From positions 62,001-126,000 of the forward strand of contig NZ_JBHYRS010000001.1 of the NCBI RefSeq assembly GCF_047974105.1: 64,000 nucleotides of DNA. Direction: 5' to 3'. The notes under the pieces were generated by a model. That model saw only the letters and a list, made by a program, of their open reading frames with translations. It was not told the origin of the DNA and did not search any database. Origin of the DNA: Mitsuokella sp047974105 (GTDB lineage Bacteria; Bacillota; Negativicutes; Selenomonadales; Selenomonadaceae). Shown piece by piece: positions 1-7,545 of the stretch (positions within the stretch are counted from its first letter, which is position 1; each line of letters opens with the position of its first letter). The translations under genes were made by a program, and so were the position numbers.

Positions 1-257
1 ATGTTGATGACTTTCTGCTTCTTCTTGGCTTCCTTCTCCCGTTTCTGCTGTTCATAGCGGTACTTGCCAAAATCCATGATACGGCAGACCGGCGGCTTGG
101 CCTTCGGTGCAACCTCGACGAGGTCGAGATGCTGTTCCTCGGCCATGCGCAGCGCTTCGCGCGTCGGCATGATGCCGAGCTGCTCACCCGTCGCGCTCGT
201 CACGCGGACTTCGCGGATGTGGATCTGTTCGTTGATTCGTAACGATTCCCTGCTAAT
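1..257 (-). CDS. infC: Translation initiation factor IF-3, N-terminal part (cut by window edge)
   Basis: IF-3 binds the 30S subunit and checks start-codon and initiator-tRNA pairing. The reverse strand reads INEQIHIREVRVTS, then GEQLGIMPTREALRMAEE and PPVCRIMDFGKYRYEQQKREKE, the conserved IF-3 N-domain and start of the linker; the C-domain lies outside the window. The only start that fits is ATT at 257-255, placed 10 bases after AGGAGG (273-268). AUU is the known rare infC start that lets IF-3 repress its own translation. The gene lies downstream of a leader with an intrinsic terminator and heads what is normally infC-rpmI-rplT. Confidence 0.95.
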   Translation of the reverse strand, partial: MSRESLRINEQIHIREVRVTSATGEQLGIMPTREALRMAEEQHLDLVEVAPKAKPPVCRIMDFGKYRYEQQKREKEAKKKQKVIN

Positions 258-410
258 AGTGGAAACACCTCCTGATTAAAAACGTGACAAACCTGATAAA
301 ATAACATAAAAAAGAGGCGGCACAAGGCCACCTCTCAAAACATTCCTGTTATAAACCCAAGTGACTGTTCATCATCAGGTGAGAAGCGGTGGCTTCTTCT
401 TGTTGCGTAC
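258..410 (-). promoter_or_regulatory. infC operon leader, probable L20-type autoregulatory leader with terminator
   Basis: The transcript upstream of infC is about 150 nt. It contains an AAGAAGCCACC...TTCTCACCTGATG segment and then a GC-rich hairpin (AGAGGTGGCC / GCCGCCTCT, about 305-336) followed by six T residues on the minus strand, about 50 bases before the infC start. Firmicutes commonly have an L20-binding leader here that terminates transcription of infC-rpmI-rplT when L20 is in excess. The terminator is seen directly; assignment to the L20 leader family is by position and general appearance only. Confidence 0.65.
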
Positions 411-416
411 TTGACT

Positions 417-445
417 AGTATACCACGGCAGTCATGCCCTGTCAA
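417..445 (-). promoter_or_regulatory. Sigma-A-type promoter for the infC leader
   Basis: On the minus strand TTGACA (445-440) and TATACT (422-417) are separated by exactly 17 bases. It sits just after the thrS stop, so infC has its own start of transcription independent of the thrS T-box. Confidence 0.85.
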
Positions 446-463
446 CACGATTTTGTCAAGTCA

Positions 464-2383
464 TTAATATTTCTTGGCTTTCGTCGCAATCTGGTCCTGC
501 AGATAAGCAATGAAGTCCTCGACTTTCATCGTTTCGCTCTTCTGCTCGCCGTACTTGCGGACCGCGACCGTGCCGTTTTCCATCTCCTGGTCGCCGACGA
601 CGAGGGAGTACGGCGTCTTGAGCATCTGGCTCTCGCGGATCTTCTTGCCGATCTTTTCGCTGCGGTCATCGACTTCAATGCGCAGGCCGAGGTCGAACAT
701 CTTCTTGCGGAGCTCATGCGCGTAGTCAGCCTGCTTGTCCGTGATTGGCAGGATGCGGGCCTGTACCGGAGCGAGCCAGGTTGGGAATGCACCGGCGTAG
801 TTCTCGATGAGAATGCCGATGAAGCGTTCGATGGAGCCGTAAACAACGCGGTGCAGCATGACCGTGCGGTGTTTCTCGCCGTCTTCGCCGACATACGTCA
901 GGTCGAATTTCTCCGGCATCAGCATATCGAGCTGAATCGTACCGCACTGCCACGTACGGCCAATCGAATCCTTGAGGTGGAAGTCGATTTTCGGGCCGTA
1001 GAACGCGCCGTCGCCTTCGTTGACAACGTATTTGAGGCCGCGGTGCTCCAGGGCGTTGCGCAGGGCTGCCGTGGATTTCTCCCAAATTTCGTCCGAACCC
1101 ATCGAATCATCCGGACGCGTCGAGAGCTCGGCGACGTACGTCAGGCCGAACGTGTTGTAGACTTCATCGAAGAGGTCGATCGTGTGCTGGATTTCTTCTT
1201 CGATCTGGTCCGGCGTAACGAAGAGATGCGCATCGTCCTGCGTGAAGTTGCGGACGCGGAACAGGCCGTGGAGCTCGCCGGATTTCTCATGGCGATGAAC
1301 GAGGCCGAGTTCGCCGAGGCGCAGCGGCAGGTCGCGGTAGCTGTGCTGCTTCGAATTGTAGACGAGCATGCCGCCCGGGCAGTTCATCGGCTTAATCGCG
1401 TAATCTTCGCCGTCAATCTTCGTGAAGTACATGTTCTCTTTGTAGTGGTCCCAGTGACCGGAAGTCTCCCAGAGTTTGCGGTTCAGGATCATCGGGGTCT
1501 TGATTTCCTGATAGCCGTAGCGGCGATGTACTTCGCGCCAGTAGTTGATGAGTTCGTTGCGGATAACCATGCCGTTCGGATGGAAGAACGGGAAGCCCGG
1601 GCCTTCCTCATGCAGGCTGAAGAGGTCGAGCTGCTTGCCGAGCTTGCGGTGGTCGCGCTTCTTGGCTTCTTCGAGCATGTGCAGGTAGGCATCGAGGTCG
1701 GCCTGTTTCTCAAAGGCCGTGCCGTAGATGCGCTGCAGCATCTTGTTGTGCTCGTCGCCGCGCCAGTAAGCACCGGCGATGCTCATGAGCTTCAGGGCCT
1801 TGACCTTGCCCGTCGAAACGACGTGCGGGCCGGCGCAGAGGTCCGTGAATTCGCCCTGCGTGTACATCGTGATTTTTTCGCCTTCCGGCAGGTCGTTTAT
1901 GAGCTCGACCTTGTACGTCTCACCCTTCTCCTCGAAGAACTTCAGGGCCTCTTCGCGGCTGACTTCCTTGCGCTCGAGCTTGAGGTTCTCCTTGACGATC
2001 TTCTTCATCTCTTTTTCGATGTCGGCGAGGTCGGCTTCCGTGAGCTGACGGTCGATATCGAAATCATAGTAGAAGCCGTTGTCGATGGCCGGTCCAATGG
2101 CCAGGCGAACGTTGTTGTCCTTGTAGAGGCGTTTGACAGCCTGTGCGAGGATGTGAGAAGCCGTGTGGCGCAGTGCCCAGCGGCCGTCCGCATCATCAAA
2201 CGTCAGGAACTCTACCTTGCAGTCTTTATCGAGAACGGTCGTGAGGTCTTTCGTCTCACCGTCCACCTTGGCAGCCAGGACCTTTTTAGCCAGGCTGTTG
2301 CTTACCTGTTTCACGAAATCCTGAATGCTCGTACCCGCTTCAACCTCGCGTACTGCACCGTCTTTCATGGTAATATTCAACAT
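464..2383 (-). CDS. thrS: Threonyl-tRNA synthetase
   Basis: This cytoplasmic class II synthetase charges tRNA-Thr. The protein is 639 aa, the usual length. It has an N-terminal TGS domain (MLNITMKDGAVREVEAGTS), the editing domain with HTASHILAQAVKRL and the cysteine of TDLCAGPHV, then the catalytic core with the RNELINYWREVHRR and MNCPGGMLVYN segments and RVRNFTQDDAHLF, and a C-terminal anticodon-binding domain (PTWLAPVQARILPI). The start at 2383 is chosen because AAGGAGGG (2398-2391) lies directly before it; a longer frame to 2443 would run into the leader terminator. Expression should be set by the T-box leader upstream. Confidence 0.97.
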   Translation of the reverse strand: MLNITMKDGAVREVEAGTSIQDFVKQVSNSLAKKVLAAKVDGETKDLTTVLDKDCKVEFLTFDDADGRWALRHTASHILAQAVKRLYKDNNVRLAIGPAIDNGFYYDFDIDRQLTEADLADIEKEMKKIVKENLKLERKEVSREEALKFFEEKGETYKVELINDLPEGEKITMYTQGEFTDLCAGPHVVSTGKVKALKLMSIAGAYWRGDEHNKMLQRIYGTAFEKQADLDAYLHMLEEAKKRDHRKLGKQLDLFSLHEEGPGFPFFHPNGMVIRNELINYWREVHRRYGYQEIKTPMILNRKLWETSGHWDHYKENMYFTKIDGEDYAIKPMNCPGGMLVYNSKQHSYRDLPLRLGELGLVHRHEKSGELHGLFRVRNFTQDDAHLFVTPDQIEEEIQHTIDLFDEVYNTFGLTYVAELSTRPDDSMGSDEIWEKSTAALRNALEHRGLKYVVNEGDGAFYGPKIDFHLKDSIGRTWQCGTIQLDMLMPEKFDLTYVGEDGEKHRTVMLHRVVYGSIERFIGILIENYAGAFPTWLAPVQARILPITDKQADYAHELRKKMFDLGLRIEVDDRSEKIGKKIRESQMLKTPYSLVVGDQEMENGTVAVRKYGEQKSETMKVEDFIAYLQDQIATKAKKY

Positions 2384-2403
2384 CTGTATGCCCTCCTTAA
2401 AAA

Positions 2404-2672
2404 TCAAAAAAGCTCCGTCCCGAAGAGGGACGAAGCTTAGCATCGTGGTTCCACCCTGATTGCCATCTCCCTATATATAATAGAAGGAAACAGCCACTCA
2501 GCATTTCGTAACGGAGAATGTGCTCCGGCAGAGCTTACGCAAAATATCTTCAGCCCTGCAGCTTGGAAGGGGTAACTCCGGCGCTCACCTAGGATGCTCT
2601 CAGCCAATGCATCCCTCTCTTGAAGCAGCGTCCCCGCGGTCATGTCTTCCGCATCGCCTTTGCTTTATTCGA
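2404..2672 (-). ncRNA. T-box leader of thrS
   Basis: The minus strand carries the signature AGGGTGGAACCACG (2457-2444), which pairs with the NCCA end of uncharged tRNA. It is followed by a strong terminator (AGCTTCGTCCC / GGGACGGAGCT, about 2437-2411, then T6). Upstream are AAGAGAGGGATGC and GGTGAGCGCC segments typical of stem I. T-boxes let uncharged cognate tRNA, here tRNA-Thr, block termination. An ACC triplet lies in the expected specifier region, but I could not place the specifier loop with certainty. Confidence 0.93.
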
Positions 2673-2679
2673 TGCCCTT

Positions 2680-2708
2680 ATTATATGAGCCTCGCATACA
2701 CTTGTCAA
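2680..2708 (-). promoter_or_regulatory. thrS promoter
   Basis: On the minus strand TTGACA (2708-2703) and TATAAT (2685-2680) match the consensus perfectly with a 17-base spacer. Transcription would begin just upstream of T-box stem I. Confidence 0.92.
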
Positions 2709-2828
2709 GCCTTACGGGATTTATTTTTCTGCTGCTTGACGAACTTCCTGCATCTGTTAAAATAAAAGGAACAAACAAGAAGAATCACTCTTCCTATTCC
2801 GTACTCATAAATAGAAAGGACTCATGCC

Positions 2829-3038
2829 ATGACCATCATGACCGTACTCTACTTCGTCGTCAATGTCGTCTTCTTCCTCGCGTTCCTCATCCTGCTCGAA
2901 GTCATCTGGGGCAACACAAAGATTGCATGGAAAGAAAAGAACTACACAAACCTCTTCCTCTACCCCGTCGGCGGCACCGTCATCTTCGTCATCCTCGCCA
3001 AACTCAGCAGCCTCGCGCATGATTTCTTCGTCGGCTGA
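2829..3038 (+). CDS. Small two-helix membrane protein, unknown function
   Basis: A 69-aa protein I do not recognise. Residues about 5-26 (VLYFVVNVVFFLAFLILLEVIW) and 44-60 (LYPVGGTVIFVILAKLSSL) are hydrophobic enough for two membrane helices joined by a basic segment with KIAWKEK. A weak promoter (TTGACG at 2736, TAAAAT at 2758, 16-base spacer) and a Shine-Dalgarno-like GAAAGGA about 10 bases before the ATG support expression. It is divergent from thrS. The frame lacks internal rare codons and ends just before the promoter of the small RNA at 3092. It is probably real, but coding status rests only on these signals. Confidence 0.6.
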   Translation: MTIMTVLYFVVNVVFFLAFLILLEVIWGNTKIAWKEKNYTNLFLYPVGGTVIFVILAKLSSLAHDFFVG

Positions 3039-3056
3039 TACTGCGGCACTTATTTC

Positions 3057-3085
3057 TTGCAGGCCTTGCGGGCAAATGGTATAAT
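3057..3085 (+). promoter_or_regulatory. Promoter of the candidate antisense RNA
   Basis: TTGCAG (3057-3062) and TATAAT (3080-3085) are separated by 17 bases on the plus strand. No ORF with a ribosome-binding site follows; the next signal is an intrinsic terminator 60-90 bases on, so this promoter should make a short non-coding RNA. Confidence 0.7.
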
Positions 3086-3091
3086 AAGTAT

Positions 3092-3177
3092 AGAAAAAGA
3101 GGCCACCGTAAGCGGCTGCCCCTAGAACAAATCAAAATGACCGGTCAGATGGGGGTCTTGGCGGTCATTTTTTGTTG
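3092..3177 (+). ncRNA. Candidate antitoxin RNA convergent with the small toxin gene
   Basis: This predicted RNA of about 85 nt runs from the promoter at 3057-3085 to the hairpin AAAATGACCG...CGGTCATTTTTT (3135-3173). The hairpin has A-rich and T-rich sides and can end transcripts from both strands. The RNA would be antisense to the last codons and the 3' end of the toxin mRNA from the opposite strand. It also contains a hairpin GGCCACCG-TAAG-CGGCTGCC whose sequence resembles one in the toxin mRNA leader. This is the layout of type I toxin-antitoxin loci such as txpA/RatA and bsrG/SR4. The RNA itself is inferred, not observed. Confidence 0.55.
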
Positions 3178-3272
3178 CTTCTATCTTTACCAAAGGCGTA
3201 GCCTAGGGAAAAACAAGCAATGGCAAGTCCGAAAACATTAAATACGATATCGTATACAACCATTCCGTCCAT
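3165..3272 (-). CDS. Small hydrophobic peptide, candidate type I toxin (holin-like toxin type)
   Basis: A 35-aa peptide: MDGMVVYDIVFNVFGLAI, then ACFSLGYAFGKDRSNKK. It has one membrane helix (about residues 5-27) and a charged KK-ending tail, the pattern of the Firmicute putative holin-like toxins (short N-terminus with Y-D/E, one helix, lysine tail). A clear GGAGG (3285-3281) stands 8 bases before the ATG. The stop codon lies inside the shared bidirectional terminator. The mRNA would start about 125 bases upstream and begin with a perfect 11-bp stem. Family membership is inferred from pattern; no homology search was possible. Confidence 0.6.
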   Translation of the reverse strand: MDGMVVYDIVFNVFGLAIACFSLGYAFGKDRSNKK

Positions 3273-3374
3273 GCTTCATCCCTCCTTTCAGCCGAAACTG
3301 TGGAGGGCTTACAAAATCCCTCCACTTCCAGAAAGAAACCGGAATCAGAGGGCAACCGCCTACCGTTGGTGGCC

Positions 3375-3435
3375 ATCAGCAGTACATCGTACTGCTGATT
3401 TTTTTATTCTATCATAAAAGAACACGTAACAGCAA
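3375..3435 (-). promoter_or_regulatory. Toxin-gene promoter and 5' stem-loop
   Basis: On the minus strand TTGCTG (3435-3430), an 18-base spacer and TAGAAT (3411-3406) form a plausible promoter. The predicted start falls at a perfect hairpin with 11-bp arms and a 3-base loop (3399-3375), so the toxin mRNA would begin with a stable 5' stem, common in type I toxin mRNAs. On the plus strand the same hairpin is followed by seven T residues and could also be a terminator. Confidence 0.5.
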
Positions 3436-3450
3436 CTGTAAACAATTTAC

Positions 3451-3479
3451 TTGATATATACCTGCTTTTCAGGTATAAT
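3451..3479 (+). promoter_or_regulatory. higBA promoter with overlapping operator palindrome
   Basis: TTGATA (3451-3456), a 17-base spacer and TATAAT (3474-3479). The palindrome ATACCTG-N5-CAGGTAT (3458-3476) fills the spacer and overlaps the -10 box, the usual position of a HigA autorepressor site. Confidence 0.8.
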
Positions 3480-3485
3480 AAAATC

Positions 3486-3654
3486 ATGATTACAAGTTTT
3501 CGGGACAAAGAGACCGAAAAAGTCTATCATCAGATATTTTCAAAGAAACTGCCACAATCAATTCAGCGTCTGGATCAACAAGCAATATCGAATCTGTTTC
3601 AGGCTGAAAGACAGCAATCGTTTCTATGATGTACAAATTGAAGATTACCATTAA
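3486..3654 (+). pseudogene. higB: Degraded HigB-type toxin gene (internal deletion and frameshift)
   Basis: The first frame starts MITSFRDKETEKVY and continues SKKLPQSIQR, the HigB/RelE-type N-terminus. A second frame gives FSVWINKQYRICFRL and RFYDVQIEDYH followed by a stop, the family's C-terminus. The two parts total roughly 55 residues against about 92 in intact HigB. The middle, which normally carries the GNRLE-like segment, is missing and the halves are out of frame. The start frame ends at the TGA near 3631 after 48 codons. The gene is very probably inactive. The stop of the C-terminal frame lies 12 bases before higA, the normal higBA spacing. Confidence 0.88.
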
Positions 3655-3666
3655 GGGGTGATAGAT

Positions 3667-3963
3667 ATGGAAAAGTCGTTCATTCCTACTCCGACGATTG
3701 CAGAGATTCTGCACGAGGAATTCATGGAGCCATTGGGGATTTCGGCTTATCGCCTGGCAAAGGATATTCACGTTCCCATTTCGAGAATTCAGGATATTTT
3801 GCACGGAAAGCGCAGAATCACAGCGGATACTTCCCTGCGTCTTGCGAAGTATTTCGGTGTCAGCGACCGCTACTTCATGGATTTGCAGAACGACATCGAG
3901 CTGCGCAATGAAAAAATTGCCCTGAAAAATGAACTCGAAAAAATTGAACCATGTATCGCATAA
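3667..3963 (+). CDS. higA: HigA-type antitoxin, XRE-family DNA-binding protein
   Basis: A 98-aa protein with IPTPTIAEILHEEFMEPL then GISAYRLAKDIHVPISRIQDIL, a helix-turn-helix of the HigA/VapI group, and DTSLRLAKYFGVSDRYFMDLQ. HigA proteins bind and neutralise HigB and repress their own promoter; the palindrome at 3458-3476 is the likely site. The ATG at 3667 follows AAGGGG; an in-frame GTG at 3658 is possible. The gene is intact although the toxin upstream is destroyed, so it is now an orphan antitoxin or regulator. Confidence 0.9.
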   Translation: MEKSFIPTPTIAEILHEEFMEPLGISAYRLAKDIHVPISRIQDILHGKRRITADTSLRLAKYFGVSDRYFMDLQNDIELRNEKIALKNELEKIEPCIA

Positions 3964-3970
3964 GCGACAG

Positions 3971-4010
3971 AAAAATGACCGCACAGCTGCATAACTGGCG
4001 GTCATTTTTT
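3971..4010. terminator. Bidirectional terminator between higA and the NUDIX gene
   Basis: AAAAATGACCGC (3971-3982) pairs with GCGGTCATTTTTT (3998-4010). It closes two convergent genes and resembles the terminator at 3135-3173. Confidence 0.85.
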
Positions 4011-4401
4011 ATGCCCTTAAAGCTTCTTTGGCCCAGCCGACGGCTTTTACGTCGGCCGGCAGCCAATTGACGGTGTCGAACTCGTCCGGATGAAGCCACT
4101 TGGCGCGGTCGTGCACGGTCAGGGTGATATGGTGGCCCATCAAGCGGCAGAGGTAGCAGTCCATCGTCAGATGGAATTTCGGATAATCATATTCGACTGT
4201 GCCGAGCAGGCGGTCGATGACGATTTTGGCCTTGAGTTCCTCGCGAATCTCGCGGTGCAGGGCTTCTTCCCCGCTTTCTCCGGCTTCGAGCTTGCCGCCC
4301 GGAAATTCGTAGCCGCCCGCAAAATCGCCGTAATTACGCCTTGTCGCCAGCACGCTCGTACCATCCGTAATGACTGCTGCTGCCACGTGAATCTTTTTCA
4401 T
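4009..4401 (-). CDS. MutT-type NUDIX hydrolase ((deoxy)nucleoside triphosphate pyrophosphohydrolase)
   Basis: A 130-aa single-domain NUDIX protein. The box GGKLEAGESGEEALHREI-REEL matches GX5EX7REUXEE. The rest (MKKIHVAAAVITDG, ATRRNYGDFAGGYEFPG) is like MutT 8-oxo-dGTP diphosphatases that clean the nucleotide pool. GGAAGAG lies 6 bases before the ATG. It starts 49 bases downstream of the large helicase gene on the same strand, so the two are probably co-transcribed. The exact substrate cannot be read from sequence. Confidence 0.85.
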   Translation of the reverse strand: MKKIHVAAAVITDGTSVLATRRNYGDFAGGYEFPGGKLEAGESGEEALHREIREELKAKIVIDRLLGTVEYDYPKFHLTMDCYLCRLMGHHITLTVHDRAKWLHPDEFDTVNWLPADVKAVGWAKEALRA

Positions 4402-4450
4402 CTATCTCTTCCTTTCTATCTTTCTGCCCTTCTGCATTCTTATGCAAAAG

Positions 4451-7400
4451 TCAGGCTTCTTTGCTTGTAAGGTAATCGTAAAGGTCCTCGCGGACCGCCG
4501 TGTCGAGCTGCCAGAAAAGTTCCACGGCCGTGTCGCCCGAGTCCATCTTGATGGGCTCAGCCCCGTGATTTGTCATACGGCCCAGATAATAAAAACTCTT
4601 GGCCTCTTTATCCTCTTTGTTTTTCCGCACAAAGAGGTCAATCGGCAGTCCCTCTGCCTTTGCCCTGCAGAAACGCTGCACATCTTCAGAATCAAGGCTG
4701 CGCTTGCTCTTGGAAATCGAAATGAGCTGGCCGTTATTCAAGAAGCGGTCATGGTAATTGATGGAATCCTGCACATCCGCCGCCTTGTCGTAGTTGATGA
4801 AAACGGGATACGTCCGGCTTTCCGCATCGTATTTATAACCACCGATATTGAGCGGCACGAGGGAATGGCTCCAGTCCATGATGCGGCAGACATCCTCATA
4901 ATCGTATTTTTGATAAAGCTGAAAGCCGCTGTCCTGATAGGGATTGCTGTAGTTTTCCCGATAGCGCCGCAGGCCGAAGCGGACGAGCTCATCTATCTGA
5001 CTCCGAAAGTCCTCATGCTGCAGCAATTTGCGAAACGAGGCCGACGCTGTGTAGTCCCCTGCACATGGTTCGATAAAAATGCAGTCCTGAAACGTCTTGC
5101 GGGACGCGCCTGTCGCAAAATCTCCCGTCATGATGTGGATGAGATTTTGGCGCGTATTGCGCTTGAAGGCAATTTCATAAGGAGGCAGCGAGAGACGCCG
5201 CTCCAGCACATGAAAAATCCGCTTTTCCCCGGGATGCTGCAAAATGATGTCGAGCATCAATAGCTCATGCGGCCGCTTGCCCTCGGCAAATTCCTTCGAG
5301 ATGTACTGCAGAAATTTTTCTTCAAGGGCATTGAAGGCAACGCGATAGTCCTTTTCATATTTCTTCAGAAAGGCATGATACGAGCCGAGGCGATTGGCAC
5401 GAAATACGCAGGTGATGTCCATCTCGCCGAAGCGGTCAAACTCGTCCAGCTTAGGAATTCGCCCCAATTTATAGCGCAAATGGAAATAATTGTCCTTGAT
5501 AAGCTGGATTGCCGCGAGGTTCGACTGGTCGATGGAATGAAAGATCTGCTCCCGCGCGACCGCATCGAAGTGAATCGTCGAGGCCCCCGGAATCATGCGT
5601 TCACCCTCAAGCAGAAAGTGGCGGATATTGTCTTTATTGTAGCTGCGGTCACCCGAAAGTGCGATGGGAATCAGGTAATTCTTGTCGCTGTAATTGCCAA
5701 TAAAATCGAGTATGACGACGTATTCCTTCCCCTCCGCCTTGCGCAGGCCGCGGCCGAGCTGCTGAATAAAGACAATCGGGCTCTGCGTCGGGCGCAGCAT
5801 GATGACCTGGTTGATTTCAGGGATATCGACGCCCTCATTAAAGATATCGACCGTCAAGATATAATCGAGGGGATTGGGGATGTCATCTTCGATGAGGCGG
5901 CTTATGGCCGCTTCTCGTTCTGCCTGTGAATTTTTGCCGGATAGACTCAGCGTGCGCAGGCCGTGTTCGTTGAACTTCTGCGAAAGAATTTCCGCCTCCC
6001 GATTTGTACTGCAGAAAATCAAGCCCTTGACGCGCGAGCCGCTGAAACCGTAGAACTCGGCCTCACGGATGATATGCTCGACACGGCTCTCACCTGTAAG
6101 CTTTTGAAAAAGATGTTCGTCATGCACCTCATCCGCCGCATACGTCCGCTCTCCCAAACTGATATCATGGATGCCAAAATAATGGAATGGGCAGAGAAGA
6201 TCCTCAGTCAGAGCCTGCTGCAGGCGAATTTCATAAGCGATATTGTGGTCAAACAGGGCGTAAATATCAAAGCTGTCCGGCCGGTCCGGACTGGCCGTCA
6301 TGCCGAGGCAGAACACCGGCGTAAAGTAGTCGAGCAGTTTTTGATACGAGGCCGCGCCGGCGCGGTGCACCTCATCGATGATGATCAGGTCAAAAGCATT
6401 TGGCGAAAATAAATGCAGGACGTCCTCACGCGAAAGCGTTTGGATGGTCGCAAAGAGATACTGTGCATCGACGTCTTTAGCCGTACCGGACAGCAGGCCC
6501 GCGTCAATATTTTCGCCGAGAACGCGCCTGTAACTCTTTAGGGCCTGCTTGGCAATCTGCTCGCGGTGCACGACAAAAAGCATGCGCCGCGGCTGAAAAT
6601 CACGCGCGGCAAAGGCTGAGGCATACGTCTTGCCCGTGCCCGTCGCGGAAATCAGCAGAGCTCTGCGGGCCTTATGGTGACGAAGGGCGCGCAGGCTCTC
6701 AATAAACTCCTCCTGCATGAGATTGGGACGCAGGGCTGCGGACGTGCCGGTCATTGCCACCGAATCGGCATTTTCCGCCGCCAGCGGCAGGTCTGACAGG
6801 GGCAGCTCATAAGACTGTCCCTGTTTTGCCTGCATGCGTTCGCGCTCATGCTGATAAATCTTTTGATACGCATCGTAAAAGAGCGCAAACGAAAGGGTAT
6901 GTTTTTCGTCCGACCAAAGGTCTTCAAAGCGCGTGAGCATGCTCTGCGTGTATTCGCCATCATGAAGGGAAATGAGCTTCGTGTTCCATTCCTCATTTTT
7001 GGTCAAAGCTGCTGCCGTGAGATTGGAACTGCCCACAATCATGCGGTAAACATCGCCGCGGCGGAAGATATAGCCCTTCGTGTGAAAGCCAGCTCCCTGT
7101 TCCGACCAGTACATGCGCAGTTCAATGTTGGAGAATGCCTGCAGCTTCTTCAGGGCCTTGGGGTCGCTGAAATTTAAGTAATTCGTTGTCAAAATGCGGC
7201 CGGGAATTTTTCGCTCTTCCAGTTCCCGCAGAATGCCGAGCAGCGGCGTGATGCCGCTCATCGTGATAAAGGCCACACTGATGCAGAAGGACTCGCAGTG
7301 CTCGAATTCGCGCTCGAGGGCCGACAGGACCTTGCGGCCATTGTGGTAGTCATTGTACACAAATTGAGGGCGATATTCGGCAGCCGAATTCACCCTCGCA

Positions 7401-7453
7401 TCGAAGAAGGCAGTCTTTTGCCCCTGCAAAAGACTGTCCGTTATTTTGTTCAT
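4451..7453 (-). CDS. PLD-like nuclease / superfamily 2 helicase / DUF3427 protein
   Basis: A 1000-aa protein. Residues about 30-180 form a phospholipase-D-like domain with HTK (124-126) and a GSSNLT segment. Next is an SF2 helicase core with Walker A SATGTGKT (about 269-276), IIIDEVHRAG (about 360), GMTASP and the arginine-finger motif QQLGRGLRKAEG. The C-terminal third, from about 650, fits DUF3427. The start at 7453 is chosen over a frame extending to 7603 because an extended -10 (TGGTATACT, 7501-7493) lies inside that extension. Such proteins are often in accessory regions and are suspected of nucleic-acid defence or repair; no precise role is known to me. Confidence 0.85.
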   Translation of the reverse strand: MNKITDSLLQGQKTAFFDARVNSAAEYRPQFVYNDYHNGRKVLSALEREFEHCESFCISVAFITMSGITPLLGILRELEERKIPGRILTTNYLNFSDPKALKKLQAFSNIELRMYWSEQGAGFHTKGYIFRRGDVYRMIVGSSNLTAAALTKNEEWNTKLISLHDGEYTQSMLTRFEDLWSDEKHTLSFALFYDAYQKIYQHERERMQAKQGQSYELPLSDLPLAAENADSVAMTGTSAALRPNLMQEEFIESLRALRHHKARRALLISATGTGKTYASAFAARDFQPRRMLFVVHREQIAKQALKSYRRVLGENIDAGLLSGTAKDVDAQYLFATIQTLSREDVLHLFSPNAFDLIIIDEVHRAGAASYQKLLDYFTPVFCLGMTASPDRPDSFDIYALFDHNIAYEIRLQQALTEDLLCPFHYFGIHDISLGERTYAADEVHDEHLFQKLTGESRVEHIIREAEFYGFSGSRVKGLIFCSTNREAEILSQKFNEHGLRTLSLSGKNSQAEREAAISRLIEDDIPNPLDYILTVDIFNEGVDIPEINQVIMLRPTQSPIVFIQQLGRGLRKAEGKEYVVILDFIGNYSDKNYLIPIALSGDRSYNKDNIRHFLLEGERMIPGASTIHFDAVAREQIFHSIDQSNLAAIQLIKDNYFHLRYKLGRIPKLDEFDRFGEMDITCVFRANRLGSYHAFLKKYEKDYRVAFNALEEKFLQYISKEFAEGKRPHELLMLDIILQHPGEKRIFHVLERRLSLPPYEIAFKRNTRQNLIHIMTGDFATGASRKTFQDCIFIEPCAGDYTASASFRKLLQHEDFRSQIDELVRFGLRRYRENYSNPYQDSGFQLYQKYDYEDVCRIMDWSHSLVPLNIGGYKYDAESRTYPVFINYDKAADVQDSINYHDRFLNNGQLISISKSKRSLDSEDVQRFCRAKAEGLPIDLFVRKNKEDKEAKSFYYLGRMTNHGAEPIKMDSGDTAVELFWQLDTAVREDLYDYLTSKEA

Positions 7454-7545
7454 GCCCCCACTTCCCTTTCGCGCCAACGTATAAACAGTATTAGTATACC
7501 ACGCGGGAGACTGCAGCGCTATGATTTCCGCAGGAACAGATTCTT

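Noticed and set aside
434..2440. A 668-codon open frame on the plus strand opposite thrS
   Set aside because: It is the antisense shadow of a GC-rich conserved gene; its amino-acid content is dominated by mirrored codons and it has no ribosome-binding site.
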